In this document: piece by piece, positions 17,799-26,273 of the stretch | How the letters are laid out: the number at the start of each line of letters is the position of its first letter | Numbering within the stretch: position 1 is the first letter of the stretch | Origin: Gammaproteobacteria bacterium | Lineage (GTDB): Bacteria; Pseudomonadota; Gammaproteobacteria; Pseudomonadales; Pseudohongiellaceae | DNA length: 52,802 bases | Direction of reading: 5' to 3' | Assembly: GCA_029244985.1 (NCBI GenBank) | Contig: JAQWQD010000016.1 | Coordinates: 1-52,802, forward strand | Notes under the pieces: model-generated | What the model was told of the DNA's origin: nothing | Databases searched by the model: none | What the model saw: only the letters and a program-made list of their open reading frames with translations | Position numbers and translations under genes: made by a program

Positions 17799-18794
17799 CT
17801 ATGGCTCCAATAAGTGCTCTGGAATTTTAACCCCCTGCTCTTGGTAGTAACGCAAGGCGCCAGCGTGCAGTGGAACCGGAATGCCATTCAATGCAACTTC
17901 TATTGCCATTGTCTTGGTGGCGCTGTGAATCTCTTGTAAGGTTGCCAAATTTTCCCAAAGTAGTTTCGTCATGTTGTAGACAATCTCTTCAGATACATCG
18001 TCTCTCGCCACTAAGATGTTTGGACTTGCTGCTGTATTTATAGGTTCTTCCTGCAGGGGGTAGGTGCCTGCCTCTATCTCATAGGATTGCCACAATGGGA
18101 ATTCCTGATTGATGACTTCCAGATTTTCATCCGTGAAATCGAGTATGGTCATACTATTGCCAAGTAGAGCATATGCGCGAGTGATAGCGGTAACAGGAGG
18201 GCCGGCGGGTATATTCATCCCAACTATATTCCCGTCTTGCAAAGCATTGGCAGACGGTCCATAGCCCATATAGGCGATTGACAATTCATCGCTATAATCG
18301 ATTCCGAGGGCATCGAAAATATAAAAACCCGTCTGTTCTGCGCCAGAGTTTCGCATGCCAATGGAATAACGTTCTCCATCAAGGCTGCTTAAATCGTTAA
18401 TAGTGCCATCTGTCACTAAATCAGAGCGCAAGACAAAATGTTCTACGTTAGGCCACATGGCGCTGATAGATCTAAAATTCTCATAAGGGTTGCGAATTGG
18501 CCCCGAGCCATCAAAGGCCCAGGCGCCAAAGATTCCCAAGATCAAAGCGAATTGAGCCTGGTTGTCTCGCATGAGCTTGATATTTTCCATGGAGCCAGCA
18601 GAGCTTATGGCCGTCAATGAGAAACCAGCATTTTCTTGAGCGGATACCAGTGTGGAAAGTGCGACACCGACAGGATAAAAAGTACCCCCTGTTGTGCCAG
18701 TTGTTAAGACATAGGTGCGGCGCTCGCCAACCTGTTCGCTACAAGAGGTCAACATTAAGCACGTAATCAAACTGATAACTAGCAAACGCAACAA
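17799..18794 (-). CDS. TAXI-family TRAP solute-binding lipoprotein, orphan
   Basis: A 331-residue protein with a lipobox (LMLTSC, Cys18) and then the TAXI fold opening TTGTTGGTFYPVGVALS, characteristic of TRAP-associated immunogenic-protein receptors that bind acidic amino acids or carboxylates. The body has NIKLMRDNQAQFALI, GERYSIGMRNSGAEQTGFYI and the C-terminal HAGALRYYQEQG shared by the family. Start is TTG at 18794, with AAAGG about nine bases before it. No TRAP permease is adjacent; the fused permease at 28632-30647 has its own TAXI gene. It lies beside D-amino-acid genes, so an acidic amino acid ligand is possible (inference). Confidence 0.88.
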   Translation of the reverse strand: MLRLLVISLITCLMLTSCSEQVGERRTYVLTTGTTGGTFYPVGVALSTLVSAQENAGFSLTAISSAGSMENIKLMRDNQAQFALILGIFGAWAFDGSGPIRNPYENFRSISAMWPNVEHFVLRSDLVTDGTINDLSSLDGERYSIGMRNSGAEQTGFYIFDALGIDYSDELSIAYMGYGPSANALQDGNIVGMNIPAGPPVTAITRAYALLGNSMTILDFTDENLEVINQEFPLWQSYEIEAGTYPLQEEPINTAASPNILVARDDVSEEIVYNMTKLLWENLATLQEIHSATKTMAIEVALNGIPVPLHAGALRYYQEQGVKIPEHLLEP

Positions 18795-18879
18795 AAATTA
18801 CAGCCTTTAAGCCAAAGTATGACGTAAGTCTACAATGCAATTGCTAGCAGGGCTAATTAATAGAAAAAGACCGAATAAC

Positions 18880-19971
18880 TTAGTTTGGGCAGCTTCCAGG
18901 CATTTCCCGTATCCATTGTTTGATAAGAGCAATTCCTTCGTTATGAATCAATGACCTCCCTAACTCCGGCATCATTTCATCTGGTTCTGAGGATTCCATG
19001 CGATAAAGGAGTATGGATTGGTCGGGGGCTCCGGGGACTATACTGTAGAGCATATCACCAGCGCCTCCACCGGCTGCGACTGGTGTCTTGCAGACTCCTC
19101 TGTTTATGGCTGCGTTATGGGAGCCGTCAAGTATCAGTGCGGAAGTGTCAGCAGCGCCATCTGGATTGTGGCAGTGCCCACAATGAATGTTCAGATAAGC
19201 TTGCGCACGATCTTGCGTTGCGGCCGCTTCATCTTTCCAAGATTTTGGGGGTTTTGCATCAGGAGCACGATCTAGCCAACCCATTTCTACCAAGTTTTCA
19301 GTTTGATTTTTATTATTAGTGTATGTAGAAGTTAGTTGTGATGCGATTGCCCCCAGCGGATGCATTTCGCCATCTGGATGTTTGGTTACATGACAACCAG
19401 AACATTGATTTTCATTTGGAACAAAGTAGACAAATTCAAGGTTTCCCTTATCACTCTTTAAATTAAATTTTGTGCTTGCCCCGGCGACGCGCAAAAATGC
19501 TTCAGTCTGATCGTCGTTCCAAACATAGGGGAACGCTTCCCATCCTTGGCTTCGTTTAATTAATAACCGAGTTTCTATTAGTTTATTGTTCGCTAGATCG
19601 ATTGAGGAAGAATTGGCGCTTGTTTGGCGCAACAAGTTTCCTTCAAAATCGGTGGGGTAATAAAATGTCTTCGTTAGAACTGTGCCAACAGGATAGTTTA
19701 TTTCATTATTAACTAACTGCGCTTGGCTTTCATTAGGGATCCATAGGGTGCGCAGTTTATGTGCATAATCTGTAAATAGTTGATTGGCAGGAGTAAATAC
19801 TAGGCTGGCTTCACTAGGTATTAGCTCTTCTTGGCTTAGCGCAAATAAATTCCACTCAGACAACCGTTGGGGGTTATTTGATTCATGGAAATTAGGTATC
19901 GATTCAGAGCATCCTAGTAAGGCCGCTAATAGCAAGCAAAGAACGCTTAAGCGCGATTCTAGTCTACTCAT
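18880..19971 (-). CDS. SO2930-type diheme c-type cytochrome lipoprotein
   Basis: A 363-residue lipoprotein (LLAALLGC, Cys21) with two heme-binding sites, CSGCH (Cys190-His194) and CGHCH (Cys264-His268). Spacing and flanking text (LEFVYFVPNENQCSGCH, AYLNIHCGHCHNPDG, MMPELGRSLIHNEG) match the SO2930/TIGR03806 family. Members are outer-envelope electron carriers of unknown partner. Its ATG overlaps the stop of the beta-helix gene by four bases (ATGA), so the two are translationally coupled. This family is known to pair with the TIGR03805 beta-helix family, which supports both calls. Confidence 0.9.
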   Translation of the reverse strand: MSRLESRLSVLCLLLAALLGCSESIPNFHESNNPQRLSEWNLFALSQEELIPSEASLVFTPANQLFTDYAHKLRTLWIPNESQAQLVNNEINYPVGTVLTKTFYYPTDFEGNLLRQTSANSSSIDLANNKLIETRLLIKRSQGWEAFPYVWNDDQTEAFLRVAGASTKFNLKSDKGNLEFVYFVPNENQCSGCHVTKHPDGEMHPLGAIASQLTSTYTNNKNQTENLVEMGWLDRAPDAKPPKSWKDEAAATQDRAQAYLNIHCGHCHNPDGAADTSALILDGSHNAAINRGVCKTPVAAGGGAGDMLYSIVPGAPDQSILLYRMESSEPDEMMPELGRSLIHNEGIALIKQWIREMPGSCPN

Positions 19972-21176
19972 TCTGCTCCCGTTGATATTGAAATTTCAGT
20001 CAAACTTGGGAGTGAACAATTGTGTTGTTCAGAATCGAAGCTAGGGTTAGAAAACCCATTTCCGGCATCCAGGTTCACGAAACTGAATTCACCATTTTGG
20101 CGCATGCATAAGATTTCTTTGGTTTGTTTGCCGGGAATCAAAGTTCCATCCCAAACCACATCCGGAATTGCTTCTCCAGTGGCTGCTTGTAACGCAATTA
20201 ATGGTTCGGAGTCAGGATTACTGCCGCCACCGTTGAAAAAATTGTTATGAATATTTATTCCTTCGGGGAATGGGTCATAATTTGGATCTTCAAAAGGTCG
20301 TTCGGTAATGTAATAACTGACAATGATGATATTGGCGCTGTCGTTATCAGTAAATGTATTGCCGAATACTTCGATGTTATCATTCGCCAGCACCATTAGT
20401 CCTGAACCCGCCGGTACGGTTCCAACGATATTTCCTTCTGGTGCGAAGTTGGCAGTATTATTTTCAAGAATTTCGTTGTTAAAAACCCGAGTATTGCGCC
20501 CGCCTTGAACTGGCAGGTTGGGAAGGTCAAACACTAATATGCCACCAGTATTATTTGTCGCTACATTATTATAAACGTCTGCGAAGGTAGAATTTTCAAT
20601 TTCGATGCCAGCGACGTTATATTCTGCACGAGAGTTTCTAACGATGATCTGATTCGATTGGCCTACATAGATCCCTGCATCAGATGCTCCTATAGCAACA
20701 GCGCCTTCGATTAAGATATTTGTTGATTGGACAGGGTAGATGCCATAGGCACCATTGGTTGTGAGTGCGCCGCCAGTCCATTCTGTTCGCACATTGCGCA
20801 CAATTACATTATCGCTTTCATTAATTTTTAAGGCGTCACCGACGGTGTCTTCAATTGCTAAATTTTCAATGATGAAATCATCAGCGCTTACTAGAAGCCC
20901 TTCAGCACCCTGTATTTGATTTCTGAATGACAGGATAGAATTATCTATACCGGCACCTCTAATTGTGACACCTGATACATTTAATGAAAGGCTTCGGGTT
21001 ATCTCATGAGTGCCCGCAGGGATCTCTATTACATCCCCGTATTGGGCCTCAATCAGCTTTTGTTGAAGAGCTTCTTCAAAGTTTAACGTTGGAGTTACTG
21101 ATTGATTTGCATCGCATGCCGCAATTAGGCCTGCGATGCAAACAAAGGTGAGTATTCTGGTTAATTGAATATTCAT
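19968..21176 (-). CDS. Parallel beta-helix repeat lipoprotein (TIGR03805-like)
   Basis: A 402-residue lipoprotein (LIAACDAN, Cys21) followed by about ten right-handed beta-helix rungs rich in Asn and Ile/Val, for example DNVIVRNVRTEWTGG, TNILIEGAVAIGASDAG and NQIIVRNSRAEYNVAGIEIE. The fold is shared with polysaccharide lyases and mannuronan epimerases, but no catalytic set is evident. The C-terminal cysteines could form a disulfide. It is the first gene of a two-gene unit with the diheme cytochrome. The substrate is unknown; a surface-bound glycan or polymer is possible. Confidence 0.88.
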   Translation of the reverse strand: MNIQLTRILTFVCIAGLIAACDANQSVTPTLNFEEALQQKLIEAQYGDVIEIPAGTHEITRSLSLNVSGVTIRGAGIDNSILSFRNQIQGAEGLLVSADDFIIENLAIEDTVGDALKINESDNVIVRNVRTEWTGGALTTNGAYGIYPVQSTNILIEGAVAIGASDAGIYVGQSNQIIVRNSRAEYNVAGIEIENSTFADVYNNVATNNTGGILVFDLPNLPVQGGRNTRVFNNEILENNTANFAPEGNIVGTVPAGSGLMVLANDNIEVFGNTFTDNDSANIIIVSYYITERPFEDPNYDPFPEGINIHNNFFNGGGSNPDSEPLIALQAATGEAIPDVVWDGTLIPGKQTKEILCMRQNGEFSFVNLDAGNGFSNPSFDSEQHNCSLPSLTEISISTGAE

Positions 21177-21337
21177 AAGGCATTGACTCCCCGATTAGTC
21201 AATAGTGCTATTTTTCGAAAAGGCAGTATAAGATTGATCGTCTCAGCGAGCAAACCACTGTGTGCAGCCACTTCATTTCCGTTGAAGGAGGGAGAAATTA
21301 CAAGAAGAGGATTCTTCAAGTAAAAAAGTCTCAAACA

Positions 21338-21379
21338 AAAAATAACCGTAATGTGCGTTTACACACCACGGTTATTTTT
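21338..21379 (-). terminator. Rho-independent terminator after the cupin gene
   Basis: Perfect 12-base arms (AAAAATAACCGT at 21338-21349 and ACGGTTATTTTT at 21368-21379) enclose an 18-base loop. On the minus strand the stem ends in a T-rich run. It begins 25 bases after the cupin stop and separates that gene from the beta-helix operon. Confidence 0.88.
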
Positions 21380-21404
21380 GAAATTCTCTAGGCTGCGGCT
21401 TGAT

Positions 21405-21869
21405 CTAATCTACAGATCTAGATTGGGGGCGAACACGGAGACCTTGATACTGAGAATCAGTAACCGGATCTAGCCATACCACCTCACCTTCGTAGATTGT
21501 TAGCTGCAAGGCGTCAACATCAGGATGGGCGCCATGCCAATGCTCGACATCAGCCGGTGTCCAATAAGGTTCGCCAACCTGAAATTCTTCAATGGCTCGA
21601 CCTCGGATCTGATGAAGGCCAATACCTTCTTCGATCATAAGTAGCTGCCCCCAAGAATGAGTATGCCAAGAGGAGCGAACGCCTGCTGGAAAAAGAATAC
21701 GAATATTTGCCATGTCAGGTGTTTGGCTTATTTCCGGTGATCCACCTTGAAAATTACTGGATTGCGCAGAAATTACATTTGTTTGGGTTAAAAGCACGAC
21801 AGCTCCTAAAACCAGGGCTGCACAAACTGAAGTAATTATTTCTGCGGTCTTCTTCGGACTATGACTCAT
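21405..21869 (-). CDS. Membrane-anchored or secreted cupin-domain protein
   Basis: A 154-residue protein with one N-terminal hydrophobic segment (about 11-30), acting as a signal peptide or anchor. A single cupin barrel follows. Metal ligands are suggested by His69 and His71 (SSWHTHSWGQLL), with His110/His112 (VEHWHGAHPD) in the second cupin motif. Small cupins of this form bind a divalent metal and may oxidise or isomerise small molecules; others only bind ligands. It is a one-gene unit between the beta-helix operon and the divergent cytochrome operon. Confidence 0.85.
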   Translation of the reverse strand: MSHSPKKTAEIITSVCAALVLGAVVLLTQTNVISAQSSNFQGGSPEISQTPDMANIRILFPAGVRSSWHTHSWGQLLMIEEGIGLHQIRGRAIEEFQVGEPYWTPADVEHWHGAHPDVDALQLTIYEGEVVWLDPVTDSQYQGLRVRPQSRSVD

Positions 21870-22050
21870 CGATCCCTCCGATAGTGTTGTGGAAAGAAAC
21901 TACACAAAAAAGCCGGGTTAACCACAGCTTCTCTACCATAGCAATATCCCAATGCAATAGGTATGTCAACTGATGGGGTTATTTCTGCTGTCTCACCACA
22001 AATTCTTTGTTATTCTGATCAGCCTAATTTTAAGGATTATAAAAAGAATT

Positions 22051-22845
22051 GTGAAATTCATTCATTTACCCAAACGCTTCTATTTTTTAGCCAACTGCTT
22101 GCTGAGCCTGCTTCTAATGAGCGAGTTCACGAGCGCTCAAGAAGTAAATCCCCTCGCTGCGGATCCGCGTGCCGCAAGAGCTGGGGGTTCTATCTTTCGA
22201 GCACAATGTGCAACTTGTCATGGAGCAGATGCTAAAGGAATTCAGTCTATTGAGGCTCCTGACTTAACTTTAATGTTTACAAGGTCTGAATCAACTGACG
22301 CCTCAGTATTCCGGGTGATTCGTGAAGGTGTCCCTGGAAGCATTATGCCTCCACATGCTTTCCCAGATGCTGAAATTTGGATGCTAGTTTCTTATTTGCG
22401 GAGTGTTGCAATCGCAGGTACTTCAGCTCAAATCGATGGGGATCCTCGTCGTGGTATGACTCTATTCAATTTGAACTGCTCACGTTGTCATCGCGTCGAT
22501 AACCTCGGTGGAAGTCTGGGCCCAGATTTGTCGACTATAACGAACCGACGCTCCCAAGACGCCTTGACCAATTCTATTAGAAATCCAAGTGCTGTCATTG
22601 CTAGACGCTACAAGCCTGTTACTTTGGTGACTGAGGACAATGGCCGTATCCAAGGAACCGTAAAGAGTGAGGATGCCTTTTCAATTCAGATTATGGACAG
22701 CAACCAAGTGTTGCGTGGCTTTCGAAAATCCTCATTACAAGAAGTGATTCATGAAGATATTTCTTTAATGCCAAGTTTTACCGAATCGGTTTTAAGCGGC
22801 GAAGACATTGATGATGTGCTTAGATTTTTGCAATCAGCGCGCTAA
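22051..22845 (+). CDS. Secreted diheme cytochrome c
   Basis: The preferred start is GTG at 22051, giving 264 residues and a normal signal peptide (KFIHLPKRFYFL to EFTSAQ). An ATG at 21973 would add an unlikely 26-residue hydrophobic extension; no start has a strong ribosome site. Two class-I heme motifs are present: CATCH (Cys53-His57) with MPPH as possible distal Met, and CSRCH (Cys143-His147). The C-terminal stretch GPDLSTITNRRSQDALTNSI to the end resembles the large-cytochrome heme domain found beside dehydrogenases in planctomycetes and proteobacteria. It stands directly upstream of the PQQ dehydrogenase and is its likely electron acceptor. Confidence 0.88.
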   Translation: MKFIHLPKRFYFLANCLLSLLLMSEFTSAQEVNPLAADPRAARAGGSIFRAQCATCHGADAKGIQSIEAPDLTLMFTRSESTDASVFRVIREGVPGSIMPPHAFPDAEIWMLVSYLRSVAIAGTSAQIDGDPRRGMTLFNLNCSRCHRVDNLGGSLGPDLSTITNRRSQDALTNSIRNPSAVIARRYKPVTLVTEDNGRIQGTVKSEDAFSIQIMDSNQVLRGFRKSSLQEVIHEDISLMPSFTESVLSGEDIDDVLRFLQSAR

Positions 22846-22905
22846 CAAAATAATTTTAGTTTGCTAATAAAATAAGTAGTGATGACACTACAAGAGAAGT
22901 TAACA

Positions 22906-24528
22906 ATGAAAACAACACTACAAAGTAATTTTTGCATTGCAGTCGTCATCTGGCTGTTGCCCACAACTACGTTTTCGCAATCGATAGAGGGCCCATCTTT
23001 CGAAGACCTGCTTGCTGGGTTCAGTGACCCTAATCGTTGGCTTACCTATTCTGGCGACTACAGCGGAACTCGTCACAGCCCACTTACACAAATTAATCCA
23101 ACTAACGTGGAAGAACTCCGGCCAGTTTGGACTTTTCAGTCTGGAACAACCACTCGTGGGCGTGGCTGGGAAACTACGCCTCTGCTAGACGAAGGTGTCC
23201 TCTACGTAACTGGTTCAAATAATTTAGCTTGGGCCCTGGACGCTAGAACCGGGCGCTCTTTTTGGCAATACCGGAGAAACCTGCCAGATGACTTAACCTA
23301 CGGTGCTTCGGCGCCCGTTAATCGGGGCTTTGGCATGCTGGGCAATCAATTGTTTATGGTTACCCTTGATGCTCACTTAATGTCATTTGATCGACGTACC
23401 GGCGAAGTCTTATGGGAGCGCGAGTTAGCGGACTATCAAATTGGTTATTCTGCAACTATGGCGCCACTCGTTGTTGGAAATAAAGTCATTGTCGGAATTT
23501 CTGGAGGTGAGTATCAGACCAGAGGCTTTATTGATGCCTTCGATCCAGTTTCGGGCGAGCGTATTTGGCGTTTTAATACAATCCCGGGCCCAGGAGAACC
23601 TGGCAGTGAAACTTGGCCAAATGATCCACAAATATTGGCCCAGGGTGGGGGAGGAACATGGATGAATGGGTCTTATGACCCTGATCTGAATTTGATTTAT
23701 TGGGGAGTGGGCAATCCTAACCCTGATTACTATGACGAAAATCGGCCCGGTGATAACTTATATACTGATTCTATAGTTGCCTTAGATGCCAATACCGGAG
23801 AACTGCGTTGGCATTATCAGTTTACGCCTCATGATGTTAATGATTGGGATTCCAATCATATGCCAGTGCTAGCTAATATTGAATGGGAGGGTGAACCTAG
23901 AAGGGTTGTTATGGTAGGTAATCGTAATGGTTTCTTTTATGTATTGGATCGAGTGTCTGGTGAGTTTCTTCTAGGCGAGCCATTTACCGCCACTACTTGG
24001 GCTAGAGAAATTGGTGACGATGGACGGCCAATAATTGTTAACGATGGCAGTCTCGGTTGCTTGCCAGACCCTTGGGGTTCGACCAATTTTTATCCACCGA
24101 CGTTCTTCCCGGGCCTAGACCTTTTCATTCTCACAGCTAGAGAAACGTGCGCTACCTATGTGCCAGAACTGCCTGCTAATACTCGGGGACAATCAAACTT
24201 TGGCGGTACGGTTTTCATTGATGCCGAGCAAGGTTATGGCGCTTTGCGTGCGCTTGATATTCATACGGGAAACTTGGAGTGGGAATTTACCTATCCCTCG
24301 CCTACCTTCGGTGGGGTTATGTCTACCGCTTCTGGACTGGTATTCGCGGGAGACCACGAGGGTAATTTTATGGCATTCAGTGCCGCAACCGGGGAAAACT
24401 TGTGGCATTACCAGACAGGGACTCGAATCTGGGGGGCTGCTGCCATTACCTATATGTTAGATGGCCTGCAATATGTACTCATTCCCTCTGGAACCACGTT
24501 AACTGCATTTGCCACAAGAATGCCTTAA
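22906..24528 (+). CDS. PQQ-dependent quinoprotein dehydrogenase
   Basis: ATG at 22906 follows AGAAG and gives 540 residues with a signal peptide ending TTTFSQ; an ATG 27 bases earlier is less likely. It is an eight-bladed propeller with repeated tryptophan-docking blades (GTTTRGRGWETTPLLDEGVLYVTG, LDANTGELRWHYQFTPHDVNDWD). The block HDVNDWD corresponds to the active-site acid region of methanol/ethanol dehydrogenases. No C-terminal heme domain is fused, so electrons must go to a separate cytochrome, most simply the diheme protein encoded upstream. It oxidises an alcohol or aldehyde in the periplasm; the exact substrate is unknown. Confidence 0.92.
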   Translation: MKTTLQSNFCIAVVIWLLPTTTFSQSIEGPSFEDLLAGFSDPNRWLTYSGDYSGTRHSPLTQINPTNVEELRPVWTFQSGTTTRGRGWETTPLLDEGVLYVTGSNNLAWALDARTGRSFWQYRRNLPDDLTYGASAPVNRGFGMLGNQLFMVTLDAHLMSFDRRTGEVLWERELADYQIGYSATMAPLVVGNKVIVGISGGEYQTRGFIDAFDPVSGERIWRFNTIPGPGEPGSETWPNDPQILAQGGGGTWMNGSYDPDLNLIYWGVGNPNPDYYDENRPGDNLYTDSIVALDANTGELRWHYQFTPHDVNDWDSNHMPVLANIEWEGEPRRVVMVGNRNGFFYVLDRVSGEFLLGEPFTATTWAREIGDDGRPIIVNDGSLGCLPDPWGSTNFYPPTFFPGLDLFILTARETCATYVPELPANTRGQSNFGGTVFIDAEQGYGALRALDIHTGNLEWEFTYPSPTFGGVMSTASGLVFAGDHEGNFMAFSAATGENLWHYQTGTRIWGAAAITYMLDGLQYVLIPSGTTLTAFATRMP

Positions 24529-24802
24529 TTCTGGGCTTTGCTGGCTTTAAAAAAGAGCAAATTCTGGTGTCTACGGGTGGACAAATCAGCACTAGAATCT
24601 TATCCTCAGGGCTACCAGTTTCTGGGTCTTTCCAGTTGTTGCTAGCTGTAGCTCAAGAATGCAACTAATTGTTACCTAGGGGCGACCTAAGCCCTTGATT
24701 TCAATTAAACTGTGCGGATTCTGCAGTACTCTCTAAACAATAATAAGTGTTAGTCGAATGTTACTGAGACATAACGAAACAACCATCAAGAGGATTCCTG
24801 CT

Positions 24803-26272
24803 ATGACAGTCAGAAAATTTCTCGCTTTGCTTGCTATTCCGGCTTTATTCATTCCGAATGTCGTCATGGCGCAAGCCCACGATGCCAGTGTTGCCGCCCA
24901 TCAGCCCCATTATTACGACATAGCTGATTTTGATATGCAGCCATCAGATATTACTTATGCTGATCATATTGCGCCGATCTTGCAGCAAAGCTGTCTGCAA
25001 TGTCATCGACCTGGCGGTGGCGGTCCTATGTCATTCATGTCTTATGAAGAAGTTCGCCCCTGGGCACCGGTGATTATGTACCGTACGGCCATTCGTGATC
25101 GTATGGGTGCTATGCCTCCTTGGTACATCGAAAAGGACATTGGCATTACCAGTGGTTTCGAGAGCGACTATTCATTATCGAACCTAGATTTGGCGATGAT
25201 TCAGGCTTGGGCACAAAATGGTGCTCCACGAGGAAATCCTGCTAATGAACCGGCACCGATGGTTTTCTCTGACAGTGATGACTGGACATTAGGTGCACCT
25301 GAACTAGTATTAAGTGGGCCAGAAATGGTTCGTCCTGCAGTTGCGCCAGATTGGTGGGGTGACATTGGCATTGTGCCAACCGGATTGACTGAGGACCGTT
25401 ATGTGCAGTCAATCGAAGTTCGGGAAGTTAACGACATTCCGACGGACATCGGGAGTAGCACAGTTGGTGGCCGCTACATGTGGCATCACATGACTTATAG
25501 TAGCGGTGTTTTAAGCGAGGATGGTACTTACATTGATCCAGAAACTCGTGTTGGCTGGCCAATTCACGAAGTGGGACGTAATGCTGACCAATTTCCTGAT
25601 AGTGCCGGCCGATTGCTTCAGGCTAATTCTGCTTTACATTTAAACGCAGCGCACCTGCATTCTAATGGTCGTGAGACTAGTGGTCATCTGGAATTTGGGA
25701 TTCGTTTTTTTCCGCGTGGATATGAACCAAGGTATACAACCCGGGGCCCACGTACCGGAAATGGTATCGACCTTGATGTGCTGCCGGGCTTAGCAAATCA
25801 AGAATTACATAACTATGTTGTTTTACAAGAACACACCAAGATCATGGCTTTCGAGCCACACCTGCATGCTCCCGGTGTTCGTATGTGCTTAGAAGCGATC
25901 TGGGGTCACAACATTTTTACTCTTAACTGTGTTGGCTATGATCATAACTGGGTGAAACAATATATTTATAAAGAAGATAAGGCTCCTTTGCTTCCCAAGG
26001 GAACTATCTTGCAGACCATTGCCTATATGGATACTTCAAGCGCTAATCCTAATCTCGCAGATCCGCGTAACTGGGCAGGGGGCGGACGTCGTTCTGTCTC
26101 TAATATGTTCATCGATTTGGGTTACTCGGTAACGATGACGGAAGAGCAATTTCAGGAAGAAATGGCAGCACGGCGAGCGACTTTAGCTAACAAGAATGAG
26201 TATGACGTAGGTTGTCCATTGTGCTGGTCACCTGTGCCTGAGTATGAAACTGCGGGTGGTAGCGAGGATTAA
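24803..26272 (+). CDS. Cytochrome c motif joined to PHM/DBM-like copper monooxygenase
   Basis: ATG at 24803 follows AGGA with 8 bases spacing, giving 489 residues with a signal peptide (to VMAQA). The N-terminal part has one heme motif, CLQCH (Cys64-His68), with Met104 as possible distal ligand. Residues about 190-450 resemble type II ascorbate-dependent copper monooxygenases (peptidylglycine hydroxylase, dopamine hydroxylase). His228-His229 plus the HLHSNG histidines (284/286) fit the CuH site. His353-x-His355 and Met435 in SVSNMF fit the CuM site, preceded by GTILQTIAYMDTS as in the animal enzymes. It would hydroxylate an aliphatic C-H outside the cytoplasm, the heme replacing ascorbate as electron entry (inference). 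A partner gene follows after one base. Confidence 0.8.
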   Translation: MTVRKFLALLAIPALFIPNVVMAQAHDASVAAHQPHYYDIADFDMQPSDITYADHIAPILQQSCLQCHRPGGGGPMSFMSYEEVRPWAPVIMYRTAIRDRMGAMPPWYIEKDIGITSGFESDYSLSNLDLAMIQAWAQNGAPRGNPANEPAPMVFSDSDDWTLGAPELVLSGPEMVRPAVAPDWWGDIGIVPTGLTEDRYVQSIEVREVNDIPTDIGSSTVGGRYMWHHMTYSSGVLSEDGTYIDPETRVGWPIHEVGRNADQFPDSAGRLLQANSALHLNAAHLHSNGRETSGHLEFGIRFFPRGYEPRYTTRGPRTGNGIDLDVLPGLANQELHNYVVLQEHTKIMAFEPHLHAPGVRMCLEAIWGHNIFTLNCVGYDHNWVKQYIYKEDKAPLLPKGTILQTIAYMDTSSANPNLADPRNWAGGGRRSVSNMFIDLGYSVTMTEEQFQEEMAARRATLANKNEYDVGCPLCWSPVPEYETAGGSED

Positions 26273-26273
26273 T

